Both the position numbers and the translations under genes were made by a program. Of a stretch of DNA of 64,000 bases, positions 8,448-18,501 are shown piece by piece. This DNA is from Pseudomonas sp. B21_DOA (lineage in GTDB: Bacteria; Pseudomonadota; Gammaproteobacteria; Pseudomonadales; Pseudomonadaceae), in contig CP086683.1 of the NCBI GenBank assembly GCA_030544685.1, forward strand, positions 5,704,001 through 5,768,000, written 5' to 3'. Every line of letters begins with the position of its first letter. Within the stretch, counting starts at the first letter, position 1. The notes beneath the pieces are model-generated. The model was given only the letters and a program-made list of their open reading frames with translations. It was not told the DNA's origin and did not search any database.

Positions 8448-10854
8448 ATGAGCACCGAAAGTGCTTCGAGTCGGGGCCGTCTGCTACCGGGCCTGCTCGG
8501 CATTCTGCTTCTACTGATGGGCCTGGCCATGCTGGCCGGGGAGTCAAGCTGAGCATGCTCGGCGGCTCGCTTTACTATCTGCTGGCCGGTATCGGCATCG
8601 CATTGACCGGCATCCTGCTGCTGATGCGCCGTCGTGCGGCGCTGGGCCTGTACGCCATCGTGCTGTTCGCCAGCACCGTATGGGCGTTGTGGGAAGTCGG
8701 TCTGGACTGGTGGCAACTGGTGCCGCGTCTGGCGATGCTGTTCGCCCTTGGTCTGGTGATGCTGCTGCCGTGGTTCCGTCGCCCGCTGCTGCTCAACGGT
8801 CCGGCGCCAATGGGCACCGGCGCCTTGAGCGTAGCGGTGGTACTGGCCGGCCTGACCGCTGTAGCCAGTCAGTTCACCAACCCAGGGAAATCAAAGGCCA
8901 GCTGGACCGCGACAGCGTCGACGGTATGACCAACACCGCCCCGGCCATGCCCGACGGTGACTGGAATTCCTACGGCCGCAGCGCCCACGGTGATCGCTAC
9001 TCGCCACTGGCGCAGATCACCCCGGCCAACGTGAGCAAACTCGTACCGGCGTGGACCTACCGCACCGGCGACATCCCGGGGCCGAACGATCCGGGCGAAA
9101 CCACCGCTGAAAACACCCCGCTGAAAGTCAACGGCATGCTCTATGTGTGCACGCCGCACAGCCAGGTGATTGCGCTGGATCCGGACAGCGGTAAGGAAAT
9201 CTGGCGCTTCGATCCGAAGCTGAGTACGCAGAACGCGGCCAACTTCAAAGGCTGGGCGCACATGACCTGCCGTGGCGTGAGCTATCACGACGACGCGGTC
9301 TATGCCTCCGAGCAGAGCCCGACCGGTTCGGCCAGCCCGGCCCCGGCCAGCGCCTGCCCGCGTCGCATCTTCCTGCCAACCGCCGACACCCGTCTGATCG
9401 CCCTGAACGCCGACACCGGCAAAATGTGCGAAGACTTTGGCGACAAAGGCCAGGTCGACCTGAGCGCCAACATCGGCGGCTTCAACGCCGGCGGCTACTA
9501 CTCCACTTCGCCACCTGCGGTCACCAAGGACCTGGTGGTGATCGGCGGTCACGTCACCGACAACGTTTCCACCGACGAGCCTAGCGGCGTGATCCGCGCG
9601 TTCGACGTGCACACCGGCAAACTGGTGTGGAACTGGGACAGCGGCAACCCGGACGACACCGCGCCGATCGCCGAAGGGAAGACCTATACGCGCAACTCGC
9701 CGAACATGTGGTCGATGTTTGCCGTCGATGAAAAACTCGGCATGCTCTACCTGCCGATGGGCAACCAGACCCCGGACCAGTTCGGTGGCATGCGTACGCC
9801 TGAATCGGAACTGCACGCCGCTGGCCTGACCGCGCTGGACATCGCCACCGGTAAGGTGCGCTGGAACTTCCAGTTCACCCACCATGACCTGTGGGATATG
9901 GACGTCGGCGGTCAACCGACCGTGATGGACATCAAGACCGCTGACGGCGTCAAGCCAGCGGTACTGGCGTCGACCAAGCAGGGCAGCATCTACGTGCTGG
10001 ATCGCAGCACCGGCAAGGCCATCGTGCCGATCAACGAAATCCCGGTGCCACAAGGCGCGGTGGAAGGCGACCACACTTCGCCGACCCAACCGAAATCCGA
10101 CCTCAACTTCATGCCGCCGCCACTCAAAGAACGCGACATGTGGGGCGTGACGCCATTCGATCAGATGCTCTGCCGGATCGACTTCAAATCCCTGCGTTAT
10201 GACGGCCCGTTCACCCCGCCATCGCTGCAAGGTTCGATCGTGTATCCAGGCAACTTCGGCGTGTTCGACTGGGGCGGCATCTCGGTCGATCCGGTGCGCC
10301 AGATCGCCTTCGTCAACCCGAGCTACATGGCGTTCCGTTCGAAACTGGTACCGGCTGCAGAAGTTGCCGGCGGCCCGGGTCGCAAGAGCGAAACCGAAGG
10401 CGTACAGCCCAACAAGGGCGCGCCATACGGCGTGATCCTCGAGGCGCTGCTGTCGCCAATGGGCTTGCCATGCCAGGCGCCAGCGTGGGGTTATGTCGCA
10501 GCGGTCGACCTGACCACCAGCAAAACCATCTGGATGCACAAAAACGGCACCGTGCGCGACAGCTCGCCGGTTCCGATCCCATTGAGCATGGGCGTACCGA
10601 GCCTGGGCGGCACCTTCACCACTGCAGGTGGCGTTGCCTTCCTGAGCGGTACCCTCGACCAGTACCTGCGCGCCTATGACGTGAAAAACGGCAAGCAACT
10701 GTGGGAAGGCCGCCTGCCAGCCGGCGCGCAAACCACACCGATGACGTACACCGGCAAGGACGGCAAGCAATACGTGCTCGTCGTCGCCGGCGGTCACGGC
10801 TCGCTGGGCACCAAGCAAGGTGACTATGTGATTGCGTACAAACTGTCTGAGTAA
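8448..10854 (+). CDS. gcd: PQQ-dependent membrane glucose dehydrogenase, two frameshifts
   Basis: This quinoprotein oxidises glucose to gluconolactone in the periplasm and passes electrons to ubiquinone. The restored length is about 802 residues, normal for Gcd. The first 150 residues hold four to five membrane helices (LLPGLLGILLLLMGLAML, LYYLLAGIGIALTGILLLM). The periplasmic beta-propeller follows (DWNSYGRSAHGDRYSPLAQI, DPDSGKEIWRFDP, FTHHDLWDMDVGGQP). Two single-base losses split the frame: G run 8538-8541 (restores LAGGVKLSMLGG) and GGG 8885-8887 (restores NPGEIKGQLDRDS). ATG 8448 follows GGAG at good spacing. A strong terminator follows the gene. Confidence 0.92.
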
Positions 10855-10874
10855 GCGTTAGCGAGCGGTAAAGA

Positions 10875-10908
10875 AAAGGCGATGTCCCGTAAGGGACATC
10901 GCCTTTTT
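10875..10908 (+). terminator. Rho-independent terminator after gcd
   Basis: The stem AAAGGCGATGTCCC / GGGACATCGCCTTT with a GTAA loop is followed by a T run. It lies 20 bases after the gcd stop. Confidence 0.92.
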
Positions 10909-10935
10909 CATGCATGAAATCTTAAAGCTGTTCAC

Positions 10936-11022
10936 AAGGAGTGAGCCTGCTCGCGTTAGCGGTGTGTCAGACAGCAACTTTGGGGCTGACACACCGCTAT
11001 CGCGAGCAGGCTCACTCCCACA
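10936..11022. repeat. REP doublet (REPIN), class AGTGAGCC
   Basis: GGAGTGAGCCTGCTCGCG and the inverted CGCGAGCAGGCTCACTCC flank a short spacer, directly after the gcd terminator. Confidence 0.88.
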
Positions 11023-11031
11023 GAAAGCAAA

Positions 11032-11345
11032 ATCAAGATCAAAAGATCGCAGCCTTCGGCAGCTCCTGCACGATGAGCGTTAGCTCGAGTAACGCTTTTG
11101 ATCTTGATCCACGGGCGACGTCGGAAGGCTGAGTGGAAGGATTGATCCGGGCGTGGGAGCGCAGCGACCGTCTGGCGCGGCCAGACACAGCGCAAGGAGA
11201 TGCAGCGAAGCAAACCGGAGCCGCTGCGCCCGGATCAGTCCCGGAGCGAAGGAACCCGAGCCTGCGAGGGCCGAACGCAGGAGCAAGCCTTTTGGTTCCT
11301 TTTTGGCGTTTGAAAAAGGGACTCGCCGTAAGGGCGAAACCGTAA
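11032..11345. repeat. Long dispersed-type repeat with terminal-looking inverted repeat
   Basis: A perfect 14-base inverted repeat (ATCAAGATCAAAAG at 11032-11045 and its complement at 11095-11108) encloses the motif CAGCCTTCGGCAGCTCCTGC. It is followed by about 230 bases containing GGCGACGTCGGAAGGCTGAG, GGGAGCGCAGCGACCG and CTCGCCGTAAGGGCGAAACC. I recognise this combination as recurring between genes in fluorescens-group genomes, where it is often miscalled as small hypothetical proteins. Copy number cannot be seen from one window. Confidence 0.6.
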
Positions 11346-11523
11346 TCAGCAACACCCGCAGAAACGGATATTCCCACAAACCATCCAGAGCATGGCCGGC
11401 CCAAAGGCCGCCAAGGTCAAAAAACTGTCCCCCCTGAACACACAAGCAGAAACACACCCGCCCCATTGAAACCACGCCTCCCCTGCCCCATCTAAGACCC
11501 ATACCCCATTGCGCAGGTGCCCC

Positions 11524-13937
11524 ATGACCGACCAGCAAGATCGCCCGGACAACCACGACGATTACGAAACCGACCACATCGAACACACCTCCTCCGGCAC
11601 CGGCCTGGCGCTGCCCGGGCAAAACCTGCCGGACAAGGTTTACATCATCCCGATCCACAACCGTCCGTTCTTCCCGGCCCAGGTCCTGCCGGTCATCGTC
11701 AATGAAGAGCCGTGGGCCGAAACCCTCGAACTGGTCAGCAAATCCGAACATCACTCCCTGGCCCTGTTCTTCATGGACACGCCCCAGGAAGACCCGCGCC
11801 ACTTCGACACCGGCGCCCTCCCCGAATACGGCACGCTGGTCAAGGTTCACCACGCCAGCCGCGAAAACGGCAAACTGCAGTTCGTCGCCCAGGGCCTGAG
11901 CCGTGTGCGCATCAAGACCTGGCTCAAGCATCACCGCCCGCCGTATCTGGTCGAAGTCGAATACCCGCACCAGCCCACCGAGCCGACCGACGAGGTCAAG
12001 GCCTACGGCATGGCGCTGATCAATGCGATCAAGGAACTGCTGCCGCTCAACCCGCTGTACAGCGAAGAGCTGAAGAACTACCTCAACCGCTTCAGCCCCA
12101 ACGATCCGTCGCCGCTGACCGACTTCGCCGCCGCCCTGACGTCCGCCACCGGCCCCGAGCTGCAGGAAGTGCTCGATTGCGTGCCGATGCTCAAGCGCAT
12201 GGAAAAAGTCCTGCCGATGCTGCGCAAGGAAGTCGAAGTCGCGCGCCTGCAAAAGGAGATTTCCGCTGAAGTTAACCGCAAGATCGGCGAGCATCAGCGT
12301 GAGTTCTTCCTCAAGGAGCAACTCAAGGTCATCCAGCAGGAACTTGGCCTGACCAAGGACGACCGCAGCGCTGACCTCGAACAGTTCCAGCAGCGCCTCG
12401 AAGGCAAAACCCTGCCGGCGCAGGTGCAGAAACGCCTCGAAGAAGAAACCCACAAACTATCGATCCTTGAAACCGGCTCGCCGGAATACGCGGTCACACG
12501 TAACTATCTGGACTGGGCGACTTCGGTGCCGTGGGGCGTGTACGGCGAGGACAAACTCGACCTCAAGCACGCACGCAAAGTCCTCGACAAGCACCACGCG
12601 GGTCTTGATGACATCAAGGATCGCATTCTCGAATTCCTCGCCGTCGGCGCCTATAAAGGCGAAATCAGCGGTTCGATCGTGTTGCTGGTCGGCCCGCCGG
12701 GCGTGGGTAAAACCAGCGTTGGCAAATCCATCGCCGAATCCCTCGGGCGGCCGTTCTACCGCTTCAGCCTCGGCGGCATGCGCGATGAAGCCGAAATCAA
12801 GGGCCACCGCCGCACCTACATCGGCGCGCAGCCGGGCAAACTGGTGCAAGCGTTGAAAGACGTCGAGGTGATGAACCCGGTGATCATGCTCGACGAGATC
12901 GACAAGATGGGCCAGAGCTACCAGGGCGACCCGGCCTCGGCGCTGCTGGAAACCCTCGATCCTGAGCAGAACGTCGAATTCCTCGACCACTACCTCGACC
13001 TGCGCATGGACTTGTCGAAAGTGCTCTTCGTCTGCACCGCCAACACCCTCGACTCGATCCCCGGCCCGTTACTCGACCGGATGGAAGTGATTCGCCTGTC
13101 CGGCTACATCACCGAAGAAAAAGTCGCCATCGCCAAGCGGCACCTGTGGCCGAAACTGCTGGAAAAGGCTGGCGTGTCGAAAGGCAGCCTGAGCATCAGC
13201 GACACCGCACTCAAAGCCCTGATCGACGGTTACGCCCGTGAAGCCGGCGTGCGCCAGCTGGAAAAGCAGATGGGCAAACTGGTGCGCAAAGCGGTGATGA
13301 AGCTGATCGACGATCCGAAAGCAGTGATCAAACTCGGCCCGAAAGACCTCGAAGCCTCGCTGGGCCATCCGGTGTTCCGCAATGAGCAAGTCTTGTCCGG
13401 CACCGGCGTGATTACCGGTCTGGCCTGGACCAGCATGGGCGGCGCCACGTTACCGATCGAAGCCACGCGGATTCACACGCTCAACCGTGGGTTCAAACTC
13501 ACCGGGCAACTGGGCGATGTGATGAAAGAATCGGCAGAGATCGCCTACAGCTACGTCAGCTCGCACCTCAAGCAGTTCGGCGGTGATGCGAAATTCTTCG
13601 ACGAAGCTTTCGTCCACCTGCATGTGCCTGAAGGCGCGACGCCGAAGGACGGCCCAAGCGCCGGCGTGACCATGGCCAGTGCGTTGCTCTCGCTGGCACG
13701 CAATCAGCCGCCGAAAAAGGCGTGGCAATGACGGGTGAGCTGACGCTGACCGGGCATGTACTGCCGATCGGCGGCGTGCGCGAGAAAGTGATCGCGGCGC
13801 GGCGGCAGAAGATTTTCGAGTTGATTCTGCCGGAGCCGAACCGGGGTAACTTCGAGGAATTGCCGGATTATCTGAAGGAAGGGATAACCGTGCACTTTGC
13901 CAAGAAGTTTGCGGATGTGGCGAAGGTGCTCTTCTGA
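11524..13937 (+). CDS. ATP-dependent Lon-family protease, AsrA-like, frameshifted near the end
   Basis: The restored length is about 804 residues. The N-terminal substrate domain ([20 protein letters not shown]) is followed by a AAA+ module with Walker [14 protein letters not shown] at about 390 and Walker [11 protein letters not shown]. The C-terminal protease domain has the catalytic Ser in GPSAGV at about 712, and the Lys lies in [12 protein letters not shown]. The frame breaks in AAAAAGG at 13714-13720: as written it ends KKAWQ. One added base gives [20 protein letters not shown]. Without it the catalytic Lys is lost. The acidic, extended N-terminus and the chagasin-like gene next door match PA0779 (AsrA, heat and aminoglycoside stress) rather than the main Lon. 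The assignment is by resemblance and context. Confidence 0.85.
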
Positions 13938-13957
13938 CAGTTTTCAGCGCCTGATAT

Positions 13958-14032
13958 ACCGCTATCGCGAGCAGGCTCACTCCTCCATTTGGAATGCGTT
14001 CCACTGTAGGAGTGAGCCTGCTCGAGATGGCG
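13958..14032. repeat. REP pair, tail-to-tail, class AGTGAGCC
   Basis: GCTATCGCGAGCAGGCTCAC comes first and its inverse (AGGAGTGAGCCTGCTCGAGA) second, the opposite order to the usual doublet. The second copy has CTCGAGA in place of CTCGCGA. Confidence 0.85.
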
Positions 14033-14124
14033 TCAGTCGGGTCAACGCGAAACCCGCCTGTCACACTTTGTCTCATCTTCAGTTATGCTCGCCGTTCGTC
14101 GTAACCGCCGGAGCTGCTGACCTT

Positions 14125-14517
14125 ATGTCCCCCACTCGCCTGTTTCTCCCCCTCGCCCTTTGCTTGCTGGCCGCCTGCGCCACGCAACCGAAACACAACG
14201 TGACCGTGGAAAAACAAAGCGAATGCCCGGTGCGGCTCACGACCGGACAAAACCTGATCATCACCCTGCCGAGCAACCCGACCACGGGTTATCGCTGGGC
14301 GATTCAGGATTCGGCTGGCGGCGTGTTGCGTGCGCTCAGCCCGGAGGTCTACAGCAATCCGGAAGATGCCGGCGTGGTCGGCGCAGCGGGTATATCAACC
14401 TGGCGCTTCCAGGCATTCGCAGCCGGCACCGGGCGCTTGCGCCTGACTTCGCAACAACCCTGGGCGCCGGAAGTGCTGCCCGTGGAAACCTTTGACTGCG
14501 CCGTTTCCGTGAACTGA
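14125..14517 (+). CDS. icp: Chagasin-family (I42) cysteine-protease inhibitor lipoprotein
   Basis: The product is 130 residues. The start ATG 14125 gives a lipoprotein signal with lipobox LLAAC. NPTTGYRW at residues 51-58 is the hallmark BC-loop motif of chagasin inhibitors. GTGRLRLTSQQPW is the second conserved loop. It should sit in the envelope and block papain-like proteases, either its own or from hosts and grazers. From memory PAO1 has the same neighbours: PA0778 (icp) beside PA0779 (asrA). The frame is intact. Confidence 0.85.
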   Translation: MSPTRLFLPLALCLLAACATQPKHNVTVEKQSECPVRLTTGQNLIITLPSNPTTGYRWAIQDSAGGVLRALSPEVYSNPEDAGVVGAAGISTWRFQAFAAGTGRLRLTSQQPWAPEVLPVETFDCAVSVN

Positions 14518-14540
14518 CTGCGGCAAACCGCGCTGGCTTC

Positions 14541-14604
14541 TTCGCGAGCAGGCTCGCTCCCACAGGACACCGCGATCCCCTGTGGGAGCGAGCCTGCTCG
14601 CGAA
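14541..14604. repeat. REP pair, class GAGCGAGC
   Basis: TTCGCGAGCAGGCTCGCTCC is followed after a short gap by GGGAGCGAGCCTGCTCGCGA, forming a near-perfect long palindrome between icp and cmoA. Confidence 0.9.
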
Positions 14605-14724
14605 GCGATATCCCTGACGGCGAAGTTTATCCGCCCGTACTGTGCTTTATCAGACAACCCAAGCATCCCCGCGCCACTTTGGCTAAAATGCCGGCCTTTT
14701 CCACCGACACCGCCGGACGCCGCC

Positions 14725-15468
14725 GTGAGCAAAGAACCCGATCGCCTATTCGCCCAGCCTTTGGCCCAGGTGCCTGACTTCGCCTTCAACGAAGACGTGG
14801 TGCGGGTGTTCCCGGACATGATCAAGCGCTCGGTGCCGGGTTACCCGACCATCGTCGAAAACCTCGGCGTGCTCGCCGCGCAATTCGCCCAGCCGAACAG
14901 CGTCCTTTATGACCTCGGTTCGTCGCTCGGCGCAGTCACTCAAGCCCTGCGCCGCCATGTGCGCACCGACGGTTGCCGAGTGATCGCTGTGGATAACTCA
15001 GCAGCGATGGTCGAGCGTTGCCGCGAATACCTCAACGGTCAGGATTCGATGTTTCAGGAATTGCTGCCGGTCGAGGTGATCGAAGGCGATATCCTCGCGC
15101 TGCAATTCCAGCCTGCCTCGGTGGTGGCGCTGAACTTCACCCTGCAATTCATCGCCCCGAACCAGCGCACCGCGTTGCTCTCGCGCATTCGCCAATCGTT
15201 GTTGCCCGGCGGCGCGCTGATTCTCTCGGAGAAGCTGCGCTTCAACGATGCCGAAGAGCATGCGCTGCTCACCGATCTGCACGTGGCGTTCAAACGCGCC
15301 AACGGCTACAGCGAACTGGAAATCGCCCAGAAGCGCAGCGCCATCGAAAACGTCATGAAGCCCGACAGCCTCGAAGAACACCGCGAACGCTTGCTGGCCG
15401 CCGGGTTCTCGAAAGTCGTGCCGTGGTTCCAGTGTCTTAACTTTGCCTCGTTGATTGCCTTGCCATGA
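14725..15468 (+). CDS. cmoA: Carboxy-S-adenosyl-L-methionine synthase
   Basis: The product is 247 residues and starts with GTG. CmoA converts SAM and prephenate to carboxy-SAM, the donor for cmo5U34 in tRNA wobble positions. The methyltransferase-fold glycine motif [10 protein letters not shown] is at about 63-72. [20 protein letters not shown] and [13 protein letters not shown] are conserved CmoA blocks. The stop overlaps the start of cmoB (ATGA), so the two enzymes are co-translated. Confidence 0.95.
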   Translation: MSKEPDRLFAQPLAQVPDFAFNEDVVRVFPDMIKRSVPGYPTIVENLGVLAAQFAQPNSVLYDLGSSLGAVTQALRRHVRTDGCRVIAVDNSAAMVERCREYLNGQDSMFQELLPVEVIEGDILALQFQPASVVALNFTLQFIAPNQRTALLSRIRQSLLPGGALILSEKLRFNDAEEHALLTDLHVAFKRANGYSELEIAQKRSAIENVMKPDSLEEHRERLLAAGFSKVVPWFQCLNFASLIALP

Positions 15469-16419
15469 TTGATCTGTCCCCCTCGCCCGCCGTCTGGCCG
15501 GTACTCCGCTGGCCGACTGGGCCAACACGCTGCAAGCGCAACTCGACAAGAAAATGGAGAAAGGCCACGGCGATCTGGAACGCTGGCAAAGTGCGCTGGA
15601 CGCCTTGCCGAAGATCCAGCCAAGCGAAGTCGATTTGCTCAATGGCTTGAAACTCGACACCGATTGCGACGACGCAACCCGCGCGCAGATGCGCACCGCT
15701 TTGATGGGCCTGTCGCCGTGGCGCAAAGGGCCGTTCGATCTGTTCGGTGTGCATGTCGACACCGAATGGCGTTCGGACTGGAAGTGGTCGCGCGTGGCGC
15801 CGCACTTGGACCTCAAAGGCAAGCGTATCCTCGATGTCGGCTGCGGCAATGGCTACTACATGTGGCGCATGCTCGGTGCCGGTGCGAACAGCGTAATTGG
15901 CGTTGACCCGAACTGGCTGTTCTTCTGCCAGTTCCAGGCCGTGCAACGTTATTTGTCCGAGCCGAATGCCTGGCACCTGCCGTTCCCGTTTGAAGATCTG
16001 CCGCCGAATCTGGAAGGCTTCGACACGGTGTTTTCCATGGGCGTGTTCTATCACCGCCGCTCGCCGATCGAGCATTTGCTAGCGCTGAAGGATTGCCTGG
16101 TCAAGGGCGGCGAACTGGTGCTGGAAACGTTGGTGGTCGAAGGCGACAAGCATCAGGTGCTGGTCCCGGAAGATCGCTATGCGCAGATGCGCAACGTGTG
16201 GTTTTGCCGTCAGTGCCGGCGCTGGAATTGTGGCTGCGGCGGGCCGGGTTCAGAGATATTCGTTGTGTGGATGTCAGCACGACCACGGTTGAGGAACAGC
16301 GCGGGACCGAGTGGATGAAGTATCAATCGCTGAGCGATTTTCTGGATCCCGAGGATCGCAGCAAAACTGTCGAGGGACTGCCGGCGCCGATGCGTGCGGT
16401 GATTGTCGCGAAGAAATAA
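15465..16419 (+). CDS. cmoB: tRNA U34 carboxymethyltransferase, two frameshifts
   Basis: CmoB uses the CmoA product to carboxymethylate 5-hydroxyuridine 34 of tRNA. The restored length is 318 residues, standard for the family. The start ATG overlaps the cmoA stop. One base is missing in the C run 15478-15482: restoring it gives [21 protein letters not shown] second is missing in TTTT 16202-16205: restoring it joins AQMRNVWF to [16 protein letters not shown]. The core [13 protein letters not shown] is at about residue 124. The end ([17 protein letters not shown], then [12 protein letters not shown]) is highly conserved. The protein is clearly meant to be whole. Confidence 0.92.
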
Positions 16420-16443
16420 CCCGATCTCACAGCGCAGATCCCC

Positions 16444-16531
16444 TGTGGGAGCGGGCTTGCTCGCGAAGGCGGTGTGTCAGACGATAAATGGTTGCCTGAA
16501 TCACCGTCTTCGCGAGCAAGCCCGCTCCCAT
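16444..16531. repeat. REP doublet (REPIN), class GAGCGGGC
   Basis: GTGGGAGCGGGCTTGCTCGC and the inverse GCGAGCAAGCCCGCTCCCA flank a spacer, in the convergent gap between cmoB and tadA. Confidence 0.9.
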
Positions 16532-16608
16532 ATTGCAAGCGCATTTCTGCCGTTGAAATGCCGTCTTTTGAGCAAGTGAACCTGCTCGCTTCTACAATGG
16601 GGCGGTAT

Positions 16609-17106
16609 TTATTCAGCGGGTTTTGCGCGTCTGGCGCGAAAAAACTCGGTAAGCACCGCACCACACTCTTCCGCCAACACCCCACCCTCATACAACACTC
16701 GATGGTTGAGGAAGCCCTGGGTAAAAAACTGTCCCTGACTCTGCACAATCCCGGCCTTGGGCTCCAGGGCGCCATACACCACCCGCGCCACCCGTGAATG
16801 CACGATCAGCCCGGCGCACATGCTGCACGGTTCCAGCGTCACGTACAGCGTGCTGCCCGGCAGGCGATAGTTATCCACTGCCTGCGCGGCGGCGCGGATC
16901 GCGACCATTTCCGCATGGGCACTTGGGTCGCTGGTGCTGATCGGGCAATTGAAGCCGCGACCGATGATCACGCCATCGTGCACCAGCACTGCGCCCACCG
17001 GCACTTCACCGAGGGCGGCGCCCTGTGCGGCGAGGATCAGGGCTTCGCGCATGAAGTCGCGGTCGCGGCTGCGGTCGATGATCGCCGCCGGGCGGATCTG
17101 GCGCAT
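16609..17106 (-). CDS. tadA: tRNA-specific adenosine deaminase
   Basis: The product is 165 residues. It deaminates A34 to inosine in tRNA-Arg(ACG). HAEMVAIRAA carries the zinc ligand and proton shuttle, and PCSMCAG carries the two cysteine ligands. The start ATG 17106 overlaps the last base of the restored stop of the multicopper oxidase (TGATG), which suggests coupling. The gene position next to a multicopper oxidase matches PA3767/PA3768 in PAO1 (from memory). Confidence 0.93.
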   Translation of the reverse strand: MRQIRPAAIIDRSRDRDFMREALILAAQGAALGEVPVGAVLVHDGVIIGRGFNCPISTSDPSAHAEMVAIRAAAQAVDNYRLPGSTLYVTLEPCSMCAGLIVHSRVARVVYGALEPKAGIVQSQGQFFTQGFLNHRVLYEGGVLAEECGAVLTEFFRARRAKPAE

Positions 17107-18481
17107 CACTTCACCTCGATCGCGGCCATCAGGCCGGTTTCCATGTGGTCGATGACATGGCAGTGGAACATCCACACCCCGGGTTATCCGCCACCAGCGC
17201 CACTTGCGCACGCTCGTTCTTGCCCAGCAGATAGGTGTCGGTGAAATACGGCACGACTTTGTGCCGGTTCGACGCGATCACCTTGAAGCTCATGCCGTGC
17301 AGGTGGATCGGGTGCTGGTACTGGGTCATGTTCTTCAGTTCGAAAATATAGCTCTGGCCGAGTTTCAGAGTGGCAATCGGCCGGTCGGCGCAGGTCTTGT
17401 CGGTGATGTCCCAGGCCTTGCCGTTGATCTGCCACAGGCTCGGCGGTTTGCCGTTTTCGGTGTTCACCGAGACCGAGCCGACCCATTCGAAATTGAAGTT
17501 GAGTTTCTCCGCATTGGCCAGGTCCGGCTCGGCCACCGGGTTGGCTGGCAGCGCTTTTGGCCAGTCCGTTGGCGCATCGGTGTTGGCGACGGAACGCAGC
17601 GTGCCCAGACGAACCGGGCCGTTGCGCAGCGACAACTCCTCACCTGCCACCGGCGCCTTGATCGCCAGGCAAATGCGCATGCCAGGGCCGAGCCAGTATT
17701 CCTTGCCCAATGGCCGAGGTTCGATCGGATTGCCGTCCAGCGCGTAGATCTTCGCTTCGACACCCGGAATGTTGATGCGATAGGTCAGGGTGTTGTCGAG
17801 GTTGAGCAAGCGCACCCGAGTGATCTGCCCGGCCGGTAGATCGATCACCGGCAACGGCACGCCATTGATCGTCGACAGGCGCCCGGCGGTACCGCCACGG
17901 GCCGCTTCGCGCGGGATACTGAACTCGACGAACTGGCCTTGCTCATCGACATGCCAGTTCTTCAGGCTGAGGGTTTTCTCGTACTTGAAACCGGTGGGCT
18001 CGCGCTCTTCGATGATTAGCGGCCCGACCAGCCCACGACCCAGTTCTTCGCTGCTGCTGACATGCGGGTGATACCAGTAGCTGCCGGCGTCCGGCACGCG
18101 GAATTTGTAGTCGAAATATTCGCCCGGCAGCACCGGCAGTTGCGATACGTAGGGCACGCCGTCCATTTCCAGCGGCAGGCGGATACCGTGCCAGTGGATG
18201 GTCGTCGCCACGGGCAGGTGATTGATGAAACGCACCCGCAACCATTCTCCCTGACGCACGCGCAACTCGGTGCCCGGCGCCGACGGGCCGAACGCCCAGG
18301 CCTCGGTCTTGTGCCCCGGCACCAGCTCGACGTCGAGCGGCGCGGCGATCAGTTCATAGTCGTGGCCGGCCTCGGCGTCGGCCATCTTGCCCAGCCAGTA
18401 ACGCGACGCGCCTCCCGCGCCTACGCCAACGACAACAAGACCGGCCAGGCCACCGAGAATTTGGCGACGGGTAAAGGACAT
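17106..18481 (-). CDS. Multicopper oxidase (CueO/CopA-like), frameshifted at the end
   Basis: The restored length is about 458 residues. A twin-arginine signal (MSFTRRQILGGLAGLVVVGV) sends the folded enzyme to the periplasm. Copper ligands are visible in TTIHWHGIRLP, GSYWYHPHVSS and QYQHPIHLHGMSF. The fourth motif is broken by a lost base in the C run 17177-17180. Restoring it gives [20 protein letters not shown], completing the type 1 and trinuclear copper sites, followed by a stop that overlaps tadA. The role is probably oxidation of cuprous ions or phenolics for metal tolerance. Substrate cannot be told from sequence. Confidence 0.88.
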
Positions 18482-18501
18482 GAACTCAACTACCTCACGT
18501 A

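Larger units (their letters stand above)
10855..11523. other. 669-base non-coding region made of repeats, before lon
   Basis: No real gene is seen. The stretch holds the gcd terminator, a REP doublet, and a long dispersed-type element (11032-11345), all listed separately. Weak open frames here lie inside the repeat and are not supported. Confidence 0.7.

Noticed and set aside
8869-10818. 649-codon open frame on the minus strand opposite gcd, and similar long antisense frames opposite oprB, guaA, guaB, leuA, der, ispG-rodZ and hscA
   Set aside because: They mirror well-known genes, have odd composition rich in Arg, His and Val, no ribosome sites and no recognisable domains. They are products of high-GC third positions on the coding strand.
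11153-11437. Small open frames between gcd and lon
   Set aside because: They lie within the dispersed-type repeat, several frames are open at once, and none has a ribosome site or family resemblance.
13714-15482. True pseudogenes of lon and cmoB
   Set aside because: The rest of each gene is fully conserved with catalytic residues intact, and each break is a one-base loss in a run, as at the other sites.
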